NCBI GenBank assembly: GCA_017440445.1
Contig: JAFSHE010000216.1
Location: forward strand, 1-29,450
Length of the DNA: 29,450 bases
Reading direction: 5' to 3'
Origin: Oscillospiraceae bacterium
Lineage (GTDB): Bacteria > Bacillota_A > Clostridia > Oscillospirales > Ruminococcaceae
Shown here: in pieces, positions 21,581 to 29,450 of the stretch
Layout of the letters: the number at the start of each line of letters is the position of its first letter
How positions within the stretch are numbered: position 1 is the first letter of the stretch
Notes under the pieces: model-generated
What the model was told of the DNA's origin: nothing
The model's input: only the letters and a program-made list of their open reading frames with translations
Databases searched by the model: none
Position numbers and translations under genes: made by a program

Positions 21581-23716
21581 ATGGCAAGAATCGAACCCGG
21601 CATGGAAGCAATGCTTGATATGTATTTCTTTGAAACAAATTCACTTCTCGAGCAGCTTGATGATATCCTGCTGAGGACGGAGCAGGCAAATGTTTTTGAC
21701 AGCGAGGACATCAAGGAGATTTTCCGAATCATGCACACCATCAAAGGCTCGTCCGCTATGATGGGCTTTGAGAATCTCTCGGTGCTTGCTCATAAGGCAG
21801 AGGATATGTTCTTTGTTATCAGAGAAAATCCTGATGTCATCACTGATGTAAGCTTCGTGTACGATCTGGTATTCCAGCTTTCTGACTCCTACAAGGCTCA
21901 GATCGAGGCTATCCAGAACAACGAGGGCGGCGAGTATGAGAGCATGGACTTCTCCGAGCTTATCAACAAGCTGCTTAAGGCAAGGGATGTTCTCCTTGGC
22001 GAGGCTTCCGCAGACGAGGCTGCTCCTGCCGCTTCCGCAGCACCTGCTGCAACTGCAGCTGCTCCCGCAGCACCTGCTGAGTCAAGCGATGGCAAGACCA
22101 CTGTAAGAGTATTCTTCGAGGATGGCTGTCAGATGGAAAATCTGCGTGCTTTCCTGCTTATCAATACGATCAGAGAGGAGTGCTCGTTCCTTGAGTTCAC
22201 ACCCTCTGATGTTGAGACTAACCCCGAGACCTCCAAGGAGATCATCGAAAAGGGATTCCTTATCACTTTCATCCCTGTTGAGAATGTTGATTTCGTTCTC
22301 AAGCAGATCGAAAGTGCACTTAATGTGCAGTCCTACGAGGTAGTTTCTCTGGCTACTACTCCCGTTGCGGCTCCAGTTGCGGCAGAGCTTCCTCCCGAGC
22401 CTAAGGTAGCTCCTGTTGCTGCTCCCGTTGCAGCTCCTGCGGCATCCTCCGCACCTGCTGCGCCCGTTCCTGAGGTCAAGGAGCAGAGTGCTGTCGAGAA
22501 GGCACAGGCTGCGGTTGAAAAGGCTCAGGCTGCAAGTGGTATGCAGAAGCAGAACCTTATCAGCGTAAATCTTGCAAAGCTGGATGCTCTGCATGATATA
22601 GTAGGTGAGATCATCACCACGGAGTCCATGGTTATCTCCAACCCCGACCTTGAGGGTCTGGAGCTTGAGAGCTTCAACAAGGCTGCAAGACAGCTCAGAA
22701 AGCTTACAAGCGAGCTTCAGGATACTGTAATGTCCATCCGAATGGTTCCCCTTGCAGGCGTGTTCCAGAAGATGAACAGAATCGTCCGTGATATGCGTAA
22801 GAAGCTTAATAAGGATGTTGAGTTCATTATCGAGGGTGAGGAAACAGAGGTTGACAAGTCCATCGTTGACAGTCTGCAGGATCCTCTGATGCACCTTGTA
22901 AGAAACTGCATGGACCACGGTATCGAGGACAATGTTCAGGACAGAATAAATGCTGGCAAGCCTGAAAAGGGCAAGCTGAAGCTTTCCGCACAGAATGCTT
23001 CAGGCGAGGTGGTTATCACCGTACAGGACGACGGTGCAGGTATTGACCCCGAGAAGATCATGGCAAAGGCAAAGCGTCAGGGTATCCTTACAAAACCCGA
23101 GGCAGAGTACACCGAGAAGGAGATACAGAACCTTATCCTTCTCCCCGGCTTCTCCACCAACGAGCAGGTTACTGAGTTCAGTGGCCGTGGCGTAGGTATG
23201 GACGTTGTTAAGGCTAACGTTGAGAAGTGCGGCGGCTCCATCGTGGTAGACAGTAAGAAGGGTGCAGGTACTGCATTCATCATCAAGATCCCGCTTACTC
23301 TCGCTATCATCGACGGTATGGAGATCACCTGCGGCGACCTGGTATTCACAGTTCCGATCGCTACTATCAAGGAGAGCTTCAAGGCTGAAACAAGCCAGAT
23401 CATCCGTGATACAGACAACAACGAAATGATAATGATAAGAGGCGTATGCTACCCCATCCTCAGACTGCACGAAAAGTTCGGCATCGAAACAGAGGTAACA
23501 GACCTTGAGGAAGGTATCCTGCTTCTTGTTGAAACAGATAACAAGAGCATGTGTATCTTTGCTGACAAGCTTATCGGCGAGCAGCAGGTAGTAGTAAAGC
23601 CCTTCCCCAAGTACCTTGCAAAGTACAACATCAAGGGCGAGGGTCTCTCGGGATGCACCATCATGGGCGACGGCAGCATTTCGCTTATCATTGATACCAA
23701 CACACTTATCGGTTAA
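21581..23716 (+). CDS. cheA: Chemotaxis histidine kinase CheA
   Basis: The kinase of the chemoreceptor array; it phosphorylates CheY and CheB. The start at 21581 follows AAAGGA and gives MARIEPGMEAMLDMYF. The frame is open 42 codons further upstream, but that part lacks CheA features. The product is 711 aa. The Hpt domain has the phosphorylated His52 in IMHTIKGSSAMMG. A P2 (CheY-docking) domain lies at about 172-258, flanked by Ala/Pro linkers (143-170 and 258-300). The dimerisation helices are at about 322-395. The ATPase has HLVRNCMDHGIED (N box, about 438-450), DDGAGIDPEKI (G1, about 483-493) and GRGVGMDVV (G2, about 535-543). A CheW-like domain ends the protein. cheW follows after 15 nt. 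All catalytic motifs are intact. Confidence 0.97.
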   Translation: MARIEPGMEAMLDMYFFETNSLLEQLDDILLRTEQANVFDSEDIKEIFRIMHTIKGSSAMMGFENLSVLAHKAEDMFFVIRENPDVITDVSFVYDLVFQLSDSYKAQIEAIQNNEGGEYESMDFSELINKLLKARDVLLGEASADEAAPAASAAPAATAAAPAAPAESSDGKTTVRVFFEDGCQMENLRAFLLINTIREECSFLEFTPSDVETNPETSKEIIEKGFLITFIPVENVDFVLKQIESALNVQSYEVVSLATTPVAAPVAAELPPEPKVAPVAAPVAAPAASSAPAAPVPEVKEQSAVEKAQAAVEKAQAASGMQKQNLISVNLAKLDALHDIVGEIITTESMVISNPDLEGLELESFNKAARQLRKLTSELQDTVMSIRMVPLAGVFQKMNRIVRDMRKKLNKDVEFIIEGEETEVDKSIVDSLQDPLMHLVRNCMDHGIEDNVQDRINAGKPEKGKLKLSAQNASGEVVITVQDDGAGIDPEKIMAKAKRQGILTKPEAEYTEKEIQNLILLPGFSTNEQVTEFSGRGVGMDVVKANVEKCGGSIVVDSKKGAGTAFIIKIPLTLAIIDGMEITCGDLVFTVPIATIKESFKAETSQIIRDTDNNEMIMIRGVCYPILRLHEKFGIETEVTDLEEGILLLVETDNKSMCIFADKLIGEQQVVVKPFPKYLAKYNIKGEGLSGCTIMGDGSISLIIDTNTLIG

Positions 23717-23731
23717 AGGGAGGAAAAAGAC

Positions 23732-24232
23732 ATGACATACGATGTGATCAAGGAGGCCGTTGCTAAGCAGCAGTCCGGCGATAAAAAGCTCTCTACCGAA
23801 AATAAGGTGCTGGGCAAGGTAATGACATTCTACATCGGCCAGCAGGTTTACGGTGTGGAGATAGAAAACGTAGTTGAGATCATCGAGGTACCCCAGATCA
23901 CAAAGATACCTCACGTTCCCAATTATGTAAAGGGTATAATCAATGTACGAAGCAAGGTGGTTCCCGTTATCGATATCCGTCTGCGCTTCGGCAAGGAGGA
24001 GATCCCCTACAACAGCAGGACATGTACTATAATAGTATGTCTTGATGATATCACTGTTGGTATCATCGTGGACAGAGTTGCGGATGTTGAGGATATCCAT
24101 TCAGGTGATATCTCCGCTACTCCCGAGAGCCGTGCTGTAAACACAAATGATTTTATTCAGTACATGATCCGTTCCGGTGACGATGTTAAGATGATACTGG
24201 ATGTTGAAAAACTTCTTGGCGACGAGGTGTAA
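23732..24232 (+). CDS. cheW: Chemotaxis coupling protein CheW
   Basis: CheW links chemoreceptors to CheA in the membrane array. The 166-aa protein has a ~25-residue polar N-terminal extension and then the SH3-like CheW fold: VMTFYIGQQVYGVEIENVVEII, the receptor-contact HVPNYVKGIINVRSKVVPVIDIR (here only its core, GIINVRSKVVPVID), and DITVGIIVDRVADVEDI. GGGAGG precedes the ATG. It lies between cheA and cheR with gaps of 15 and 3 nt, so it is clearly in the operon. Confidence 0.96.
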   Translation: MTYDVIKEAVAKQQSGDKKLSTENKVLGKVMTFYIGQQVYGVEIENVVEIIEVPQITKIPHVPNYVKGIINVRSKVVPVIDIRLRFGKEEIPYNSRTCTIIVCLDDITVGIIVDRVADVEDIHSGDISATPESRAVNTNDFIQYMIRSGDDVKMILDVEKLLGDEV

Positions 24233-24235
24233 TTT

Positions 24236-25054
24236 ATGGATATAACTGACCGCGAGTTTGAACGCCTTGTGGAGTTCATGCACAAGAATTATGGCATTAA
24301 TCTTGCGGCTAAGAGGGTGCTTATCCAGGGTCGTCTCGGAAATATGCTGAGGGACCGTGGGTTCAAGAATTACAACGATTATCTTGACGCCGTGATGTCC
24401 GACACTTCAGGCGCCGAGGTCACCACCATCCTCAACAAGCTGACCACGAATCACACCTTCTTCATGCGTGAGCCGGAGCATTATACCTATTTAAAAGAGG
24501 TCATCCTTCCCTACGCAGTAGCCAACGCAAAGAACAAAGAGCTTCGTATCTGGAGCGCGGGTTGCTCCTCGGGAGAGGAATGTTATACCACTGCGATGCT
24601 TCTGAACGAGTATTTCGGTCGTGAAAAATCAAAGTGGGATACAAGGATACTGGCAACTGATATCTCGCACAGCGTAATGGATAAGGCTAAGGCGGGCATT
24701 TACAGCTCCGAGGGTATGAAGGGTCTTTCTCCCGAGTGGAAGAAAAAGTATTTCAAGCAGGTCGGTGACGATAAGTTTGAGATATGCCAGGAGATAAAGA
24801 ATGAGATCATCTTCAAGCCTTTCAATCTGATGGACCCCATGCCTAAGTCATTCGTTGCAAGGCCGTTTGATCTTATCTTCTGCCGCAACGTAATGATCTA
24901 TTTCGACCAGCCCACTAAGAACGCACTGGTAAACCGCTTCTATGAGGTCGTAAAGCCAGGCGGATATTTCTATATCGGTCACGCAGAGAGCGTTCCCAGA
25001 GGCGAAACAAAGTTTGAATATATAAAGCCTGCGATATACCGCAGACCGTTATAA
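24236..25054 (+). CDS. cheR: Chemotaxis protein methyltransferase CheR
   Basis: CheR transfers methyl groups from SAM to receptor glutamates for adaptation. The 272-aa product has the helical N-domain (1-75), then TTNHTFFMREPEHY (70-83) and the SAM-binding loop RIWSAGCSSGEE (104-115). Motifs LATDIS, FCRNVMIYF and GYFYIGHAES follow. No C-terminal TPR is present. The ATG lies 3 nt after the cheW stop, with GGCGACGAGGTGTAA providing a GAGGTG ribosome site inside cheW. cheB follows after 16 nt, completing the adaptation pair. Confidence 0.97.
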   Translation: MDITDREFERLVEFMHKNYGINLAAKRVLIQGRLGNMLRDRGFKNYNDYLDAVMSDTSGAEVTTILNKLTTNHTFFMREPEHYTYLKEVILPYAVANAKNKELRIWSAGCSSGEECYTTAMLLNEYFGREKSKWDTRILATDISHSVMDKAKAGIYSSEGMKGLSPEWKKKYFKQVGDDKFEICQEIKNEIIFKPFNLMDPMPKSFVARPFDLIFCRNVMIYFDQPTKNALVNRFYEVVKPGGYFYIGHAESVPRGETKFEYIKPAIYRRPL

Positions 25055-25070
25055 CTAACAGGAGCATGCG

Positions 25071-26225
25071 ATGAAAAGAATTAAGCTGCTTGTTGTTGAC
25101 GATTCGATACTTTTCCGTGAGGTGCTTGCAAGGTACATCAGACAGGACGATCAGATAGAGGTCATCGGAACAGCGGGTGATGCGTACATGGCACGTGATA
25201 TGATCGCAAAGTACGAGCCTGATGTTATGACCCTTGATATCGAAATGCCACGCATGGACGGAATTGCTTTTCTGAAGAAGCTGCTTCCTCAGTACTACAT
25301 TCCGACTATCGTTGTTTCCTCCCGTGAGGAGCAGAAGAACAGTGCGATGAATGCAGGTGCGGCAGAGTTTATCGCAAAGCCGCTTACACGAACCAACGGC
25401 GATATGCAGAAGTTTGCGGAGCATCTGTGTGCATCCATCAAGCGGGCACATTCCAGAGAAAACATAAGCAGGATAGCAAAGGGCGCTAACGGACGACCCA
25501 CAAAGGGCGCTGTACCCGAGCTTAATGACAATAATTCAATAAGACCTATCCTTTCAGGTAGTGCATCGTCTGTCAGACCTATGGCGACTCCATCAGCACC
25601 TGCTGCGGCATCTGCGCCTGCGGCTGCCGTGCCGAGAAGCAGCGGAAATATCAGAAAGACTGATATCGTTGTGGCGCTTGGTGCATCTACTGGAGGTACT
25701 GAGGCACTGGAGCAGGTATTGCGTTGCTTTCCTGAGGACATGCCGCCTGTGCTGGTGGTACAGCACATGCCTGCGGGTTTTACGAAGCTGTATTCCGAGC
25801 GACTTAACCGAAACTGCAAGGTGGAGGTAAAGGAGGCTGAGGACGGCGACAGACTTCGTACAGGTCTTGTTATAATCGGTGCGGGAGAGCATCAGCTTAA
25901 GCTGTGCAAGGATGGCAGAGGCTACTATGTTACCTCAAGACCCGGTGAAAAGGTATCGGGACATTGTCCCTCAGTGGACGTTCTGTTTACGAGTGTTGCG
26001 GAGGTCGCAAAAAGTAATGCGATCGGTGCAATATTCACAGGTATGGGCAGAGATGGTGCAGACGGACTGCTTAAGATGCGTAATGCAGGAGCTTTCACAG
26101 TCGGCCAGGACAAAGAGACCTGCGTAGTGTACGGCATGCCTATGGAGGCTTACAAGATAGGTGCGGTACAGGTACAGGCTCCGCTTTACCGAATGGCAGA
26201 CATTATAATGGATAAACTTAGTTGA
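25071..26225 (+). CDS. cheB: Chemotaxis methylesterase/deamidase CheB
   Basis: CheB removes receptor methyl groups and is switched on by phosphorylation from CheA. The 384-aa protein has a receiver domain (about 1-125) with the acidic pair Asp10-Asp11, phospho-acceptor Asp56 in TLDIEMPRMDG, and Lys103 in IAKPL. An unusually long Ser/Ala/Pro linker spans about 140-195. The esterase domain follows with the triad Ser206 (GASTGG), His232 (VQHMPAGF) and Asp328 (MGRDGADG). AGGAG precedes the ATG. It is the last gene of the che operon and is followed by a terminator. No cheY, cheC or cheD is in this window. Confidence 0.97.
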   Translation: MKRIKLLVVDDSILFREVLARYIRQDDQIEVIGTAGDAYMARDMIAKYEPDVMTLDIEMPRMDGIAFLKKLLPQYYIPTIVVSSREEQKNSAMNAGAAEFIAKPLTRTNGDMQKFAEHLCASIKRAHSRENISRIAKGANGRPTKGAVPELNDNNSIRPILSGSASSVRPMATPSAPAAASAPAAAVPRSSGNIRKTDIVVALGASTGGTEALEQVLRCFPEDMPPVLVVQHMPAGFTKLYSERLNRNCKVEVKEAEDGDRLRTGLVIIGAGEHQLKLCKDGRGYYVTSRPGEKVSGHCPSVDVLFTSVAEVAKSNAIGAIFTGMGRDGADGLLKMRNAGAFTVGQDKETCVVYGMPMEAYKIGAVQVQAPLYRMADIIMDKLS

Positions 26226-26230
26226 CAACA

Positions 26231-26264
26231 GATATCCCTTCGGTAAGAGGGGATATCGTTTTAT
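26231..26264 (+). terminator. Terminator of the che operon
   Basis: Perfect 8-bp stem GATATCCC / GGGATATC with an 11-nt loop and GTTTTATT tail, 5 nt after the cheB stop. Confidence 0.85.
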
Positions 26265-26283
26265 TGTAAGAGAGGTGGAGGAT

Positions 26284-26961
26284 ATGAAGAAAACAGAGAT
26301 ACAGATCGATCTTAGCGAGATTCCTGAGGAGCTTCAATACATATTTAAGGACACTAAGGTGTATGACAGCAGCTCACATCCAACGATGCGGGTGCTGTAC
26401 AGCGAGCTTGGTTACTATGTAAAGATCGCTGAAAAAGGGAGCCTTGCAAGAGAAGCGGAAATGACACGGATGTTTGAAAATAACGGGATGGGCGTTAGTG
26501 TAGTATCATATTTTTCGGTTGATAAGGATTATATGGTAACAAAGCCCGCCACAGGCGAGGATGCACTTAAATATCTGGACGACCCCGAAAGGTTGTGCAG
26601 AGTGCTTGCCGAGGCGATGAAAAAGCTCCACAGCATGCCTGTTGTAGGGGCGCCGATATCACCTTGTCAGGATATCTACAATAAGCTTGGAAAAGGGGAA
26701 TTTCTGAAGCTGGACACATTCATCCATGGTGATTTTTGCCTTCCTAACGTGATATTGGAGGACTGGAAATTCAGTTCGTTCATCGACCTGGGGCTGGCAG
26801 GTGTGGGTGACAGGCACATTGATATCTACTGGGTGCTGTGGTCGCTTAACTATAACCTTAAAACTGATAAATACACCGACCTTTTCATGGAGCTGTATGG
26901 CAGAGAAAATATCGACACTGAGATCCTGAAGATAGTCGCAGAGGTGGAAGCGACTGCGTAA
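26284..26961 (+). CDS. APH(3')-like aminoglycoside phosphotransferase family protein, shortened
   Basis: A 225-aa protein of the aminoglycoside/choline kinase fold. Lys48 (YVKIAE) fits the ATP-binding lysine. The catalytic loop is HGDFCLPN (148-155, Asp150, Asn155), and IDLGLAGVGDRHID (167-180) gives the metal-binding Asp168 and the APH(3')-type GVxDR. In APH(3')-IIIa (264 aa) the catalytic Asp is near residue 190, so about 40 residues are missing ahead of the loop here. The text runs from SPCQD (126-130) through a short IYNKLGKGEF to the loop. This looks like an in-frame internal deletion of the aminoglycoside-binding segment. The ATG at 26284 has GAGAGGTGG upstream; a GTG at 26275 is an alternative. 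Antibiotic resistance should not be assumed. Confidence 0.75.
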   Translation: MKKTEIQIDLSEIPEELQYIFKDTKVYDSSSHPTMRVLYSELGYYVKIAEKGSLAREAEMTRMFENNGMGVSVVSYFSVDKDYMVTKPATGEDALKYLDDPERLCRVLAEAMKKLHSMPVVGAPISPCQDIYNKLGKGEFLKLDTFIHGDFCLPNVILEDWKFSSFIDLGLAGVGDRHIDIYWVLWSLNYNLKTDKYTDLFMELYGRENIDTEILKIVAEVEATA

Positions 26962-26974
26962 GAATGAAATAAAA

Positions 26975-27010
26975 AGACCCGAAAAAAGCAGTTAAACTTT
27001 TTTCGGGTCT
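26975..27010. terminator. Bidirectional terminator between convergent genes
   Basis: Perfect 14-bp stem AGACCCGAAAAAAG / CTTTTTTCGGGTCT with an 8-nt loop. The A/T-rich half supplies U-tracts in both directions, serving the APH-like gene and the convergent lipoprotein gene. Confidence 0.88.
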
Positions 27011-27029
27011 GATTATTATCAGGCAGGTA

Positions 27030-28136
27030 TTATATCTCAGAAGAATTGAACAGGTCGAAGCTGTAGTATGCGCCTGTTTCTTCTGTAAAGTACTCGGAGT
27101 ACTCAAAGATGATGGGCTCAACATCAGCGGGAACTATAAAGTATACTGTTCCGCTTAACGATTCGCCCGCAGCAAGCTCAACGTTGATGGGATAGTCTAC
27201 TATCTCCTCGTTTTCCACTGCGTATGCGTACTCATCATCGCCCATGCCCCAGTATGCCAGGAAGTAATAAGCGCCAGCCTCTACTGCCTCATCAAGGTTG
27301 TTCTTTACAGTGATATCAACTGCAAGGAACTTGCTGTCGTCAACGTAGTAGTCCTCTACTTCGTCAACATATTTTGCGTCATTTACTGTAAGGTCAAACT
27401 CGGAGGTGGTGAGTGTATCGCCTATCACGCCCCAGTTCTCCTGGAACGCAGATGCATTGGGATCTTCAACATATTCAAGGTCACTCAGAGGAACCTGATA
27501 TGTATTTCCGTTGAAATCGTCCTCATAGATCTCAACATATTCGAATGTTACTTCGGATACATCCTTGGGGATGAAGAAGTATATGTTTCCTGTAACCGAC
27601 TTATTCTTGGGAAGATCGTACTCACCGGGATACAGATCATATCCGTAGTTTTCGTCTTCCTCATAGATAGCGTACTCTACCTCGTCATCTCCGTCGCCCC
27701 AACGGATGTCAAAGTCGTATGCGCCTACATTTATCGTTTCAGAAAAGATATTTGTGCAGGTCACGTTTACGCACAGGTATTCGTAGCTTTCGTCATCTGG
27801 TACATAGCCGCTTACGGAGGTCATTCTGTATGCCTCGTTTACGGTCATGGCAAAGAACTCGTTCTTGAGCTTTTCGCCTATTTTTGCTGTGTAGGTCTTG
27901 CCGTATTCACGGCCGTCTGCGGCTGCCGCCTGGGAAATGCTGCTTGCGATGTCGTCAATGAGGCTCTTGGAGGATTCCTCATCGTTTCCTTTGTCCTCGG
28001 AGGTGGTTGAAGTGGTTGAGGAAGCAGAATTGTCAGAGGAGCCACCCTCTGCCGCTGTACCGGAGGTGTTGCCGCCGCATCCTGTCATGGCGATAACTCC
28101 CGCAAGAAGCGCACAGAGAATTGTCGTCTTTTTCAT
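27030..28136 (-). CDS. Lipoprotein with two DUF4352-like domains
   Basis: A 368-aa secreted lipoprotein. The signal peptide (MKKTTILCALLAGVIAMTG) ends at Cys20. A Ser/Thr/Gly-rich stalk runs to about residue 75. Two copies of an immunoglobulin-like DUF4352-type domain follow, at about 80-225 and 235-365. Each has a FxxTVNxAxxM/Y start, a strand such as YLCVNVTCTN or FLAVDITVKN, a GAYxFxxxWGxGDDE strand, and SGTVYFIVP or TGNIYFFIP near the end. The parallel strings imply internal duplication. The domain is very acidic. Such proteins are common in Gram-positive envelopes and usually of unknown function. AAAGTGAG serves as a weak ribosome site. It may be cotranscribed with the SseB-like gene 23 nt upstream. 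Confidence 0.85.
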   Translation of the reverse strand: MKKTTILCALLAGVIAMTGCGGNTSGTAAEGGSSDNSASSTTSTTSEDKGNDEESSKSLIDDIASSISQAAAADGREYGKTYTAKIGEKLKNEFFAMTVNEAYRMTSVSGYVPDDESYEYLCVNVTCTNIFSETINVGAYDFDIRWGDGDDEVEYAIYEEDENYGYDLYPGEYDLPKNKSVTGNIYFFIPKDVSEVTFEYVEIYEDDFNGNTYQVPLSDLEYVEDPNASAFQENWGVIGDTLTTSEFDLTVNDAKYVDEVEDYYVDDSKFLAVDITVKNNLDEAVEAGAYYFLAYWGMGDDEYAYAVENEEIVDYPINVELAAGESLSGTVYFIVPADVEPIIFEYSEYFTEETGAYYSFDLFNSSEI

Positions 28137-28159
28137 ACTGTCTTACTCACTTTCTGTAA

Positions 28160-28600
28160 TTATTTGTCTGTATTTTTCCCTGCGTTCTCCATTACCAGCA
28201 GGTTCATCTCAAAGGGCGTGAAGAACTTGCTGCATGTGGGTGCGCCGGGATTTAAAAGGCATGCTCTGCCTTTTACAGCCTGGAAAAGTCTGCTTGTCTT
28301 CATCTTCATACAGTTGAAGGACTTGCGGTCGGGGGAGGCAAGGATTGCCATTCTGTTAGGAGAAGTGAAGAACGGAATGCACTGCTGACCTGCCTTGTTT
28401 GTCATGGAAAGAACATTGAGCAGCTTGTTGCCATTGGGGTCTGCATTTTCAGACATCTGTGCAACTACAAAGATATCTGCGTCCATAAGGTCAGGAAGAA
28501 CGGATTTCCATTTTGCGTTGTCCTGAACAGCCTCGGTTATTCTTTCCTCCAGTGCCTTGTTGAAATTCTTGATTTCATCGGGGGTAAACTGCTGAGCCAT
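28160..28600 (-). CDS. SseB-like N-terminal-domain protein
   Basis: A 146-aa soluble protein resembling the SseB N-terminal domain family (PF07179), widespread in Firmicutes and Actinobacteria and of unknown biochemical role. Recognisable parts are the LPDLMDADIFVVAQM strand, LLNVLSMTNKAGQQCIPFFTSPNRM, which is the family's most typical segment (a strand then an F-F-T/S turn), and GRACLLNPGAPTCSKF with the LNPG turn before the last helix. There is no signal peptide or membrane segment. AAAGGTAG precedes the ATG. It leads directly into the DUF4352-type lipoprotein gene and is separated from thrS by a terminator. Confidence 0.8.
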   Translation of the reverse strand: MAQQFTPDEIKNFNKALEERITEAVQDNAKWKSVLPDLMDADIFVVAQMSENADPNGNKLLNVLSMTNKAGQQCIPFFTSPNRMAILASPDRKSFNCMKMKTSRLFQAVKGRACLLNPGAPTCSKFFTPFEMNLLVMENAGKNTDK

Positions 28601-28633
28601 ATCGTTACTACCTTTCTGTAAAAATCATACAAA

Positions 28634-28656
28634 GTCCGCCGCACTGTGCAGCGGAC
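28634..28656 (-). terminator. Terminator downstream of thrS
   Basis: GTCCGC / GCGGAC stem with an inner pairing, followed on the minus strand by TTTGTATGATTTTT. It lies about 70 nt after the thrS stop. A second hairpin, GCAGAG / CTCTGC (about 28676-28694), sits between stop and terminator. Confidence 0.7.
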
Positions 28657-28723
28657 CTTGCTTTATATCGTATCCGCAGAGTGAAGGCTCTGCAAAACTG
28701 CGTAAGCCGTTTTCATTATGCTA

Positions 28724-29450
28724 TCATCTTGTCTTTTCAGCGTTTTCCTTGATGATCCTTGCGATAACATCCTCAAGCGGGGATACACCCAGATCGCCGT
28801 CCTTGCGGGAGCGGAGAGCTACACTGTTTGCCTCTACCTCGTTGTCGCCAACGATGAAGAAGTAGGGGATCTTCTCGATCTGTGCCTGACGTATCTTCCA
28901 GCCGATCTTCTCGTTTCTGTTGTCAACGGAGGTGCGGATGCCCATGTTCTCAAGTCTGCAGGAGATGCTCTCTGCGTATTCCTTTGCTCTGTCTGTGATG
29001 GGCAGGATACGAACCTGCTCGGGAGCCATCCACAGAGGAAGTGCGCCTGCATACTTTTCAAGCAGGTATGCGAGGGTTCTCTCGTAGCAGCCGAGGGATG
29101 TACGGTGAATGATGTAGGGGTTCTTCTTTGTGCCGTCCACATCAACGTACTCCATGCCGAACTTTTCAGCCAGCAGCATGTCTATCTGGATTGTTACGAT
29201 AGTATCTTCCTTGCCGAATACGTTCTTGTACTGGATATCCAGCTTAGGTCCGTAGAATGCTGCCTCGTCGATACCTACTGTGTACTTTACACCCAGATTG
29301 TCGAGTATCTTCTTCATTGTAGCCTGTGCTGTTTCCCACTGCTCGGCAGTGCCTTCGTACTTGATGCCGGCACGGGCGGGATCCCACTGACTGAACCGGA
29401 AGGAGCAATTTTCCAGCATACCGACCGACTCCAGGCAGTACTTTGCCAGC
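28724..29450 (-). CDS. thrS: Threonyl-tRNA synthetase, C-terminal part (runs off the window)
   Basis: ThrRS charges tRNA-Thr. The window holds the last ~241 residues; the gene continues past the right edge, and the frame is open to base 29450. Class II motif regions are visible: FRFSQWDPAR, AAFYGPKLDIQYKNVFGKEDT, QIDMLL and the motif 3 segment HRTSLGCYERTLAYLLEKYAGALPLW (here GCYERTLAYLLE). The anticodon-binding domain follows, from about APEQVRILPITDRAKEYA to RSRKDGDLG. The ATG at 29419 is internal, since the preceding codons also match the family. A terminator follows. Any T-box leader would lie outside this window. Confidence 0.96.
   Translation of the reverse strand, partial: LAKYCLESVGMLENCSFRFSQWDPARAGIKYEGTAEQWETAQATMKKILDNLGVKYTVGIDEAAFYGPKLDIQYKNVFGKEDTIVTIQIDMLLAEKFGMEYVDVDGTKKNPYIIHRTSLGCYERTLAYLLEKYAGALPLWMAPEQVRILPITDRAKEYAESISCRLENMGIRTSVDNRNEKIGWKIRQAQIEKIPYFFIVGDNEVEANSVALRSRKDGDLGVSPLEDVIARIIKENAEKTR

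Noticed and set aside
23000..24100. Long minus-strand frame across the end of cheA and cheW
   Set aside because: Antisense to genes with intact motifs; composition typical of a shadow frame.
1..29450. CRISPR arrays, transposases, rRNA or tRNA genes
   Set aside because: No spaced direct repeats of CRISPR size, no transposase-like frames and no tRNA cloverleaf or rRNA sequence were seen on reading both strands.

Overview
The window looks like a chromosomal segment from a motile, low-GC Gram-positive anaerobe of the Ruminococcus / Oscillospiraceae type. This rests on protein resemblance and gene order recalled from memory, not on a search. The left end carries the Firmicutes replication block in the order dnaA-dnaN-yaaA-recF-remB-gyrB, all on the minus strand. 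To its right is an AT-rich gene-free stretch with repeated DnaA-box-like 9-mers. From there nearly everything up to about 18.5 kb is on the plus strand. This strand switch is what is expected around a bidirectional oriC, placed here at about 3.4-6.2 kb.

Layout: (1) 1-5553, replication and recombination genes plus a small membrane protein. (2) 5554-6181, origin region with a 45-bp imperfect direct repeat. (3) 6237-8881, a Thr-rich lipoprotein, an HD-domain hydrolase and FliB (flagellin lysine methylase). (4) 8889-11243, a SigD-type promoter, a leader with a possible CsrA site, a 639-aa flagellin and its terminator. (5) 11290-11590, a compact convergent locus that reads as an undescribed type I toxin-antitoxin module of Fst/par design. 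(6) 11702-18495, aspartokinase, an MptE-like protein, thymidylate synthase, a NYN nuclease with six LOTUS-like repeats, TcdA and a HIT protein. (7) 18600-21323 on the minus strand, a YlqG/FliK-like protein, an FlhB C-domain-like protein and a 52-aa protein. (8) 21581-26225, a cheA-cheW-cheR-cheB chemotaxis operon. (9) 26284-29450, a shortened aminoglycoside-phosphotransferase-like protein, a DUF4352-type lipoprotein, an SseB-like protein and the 3' part of thrS.

Motility is the recurring theme. Flagellin and its probable methylase lie side by side near the origin, the chemotaxis core is about 10 kb away, and a FliK-like/FlhB-like export-associated pair sits between them.

The most interesting element is the 0.3-kb locus behind flagellin. 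A 27-codon hydrophobic peptide gene on the minus strand has a consensus promoter and a strong Shine-Dalgarno. It faces a second consensus promoter on the plus strand that drives a short RNA. The two transcripts converge on one GC-rich hairpin. The short RNA carries 12-nt and 13-nt blocks complementary to the toxin start-codon and ribosome-binding region, separated by a 5-nt insertion. The whole module lies between two identical 32-bp terminator copies.
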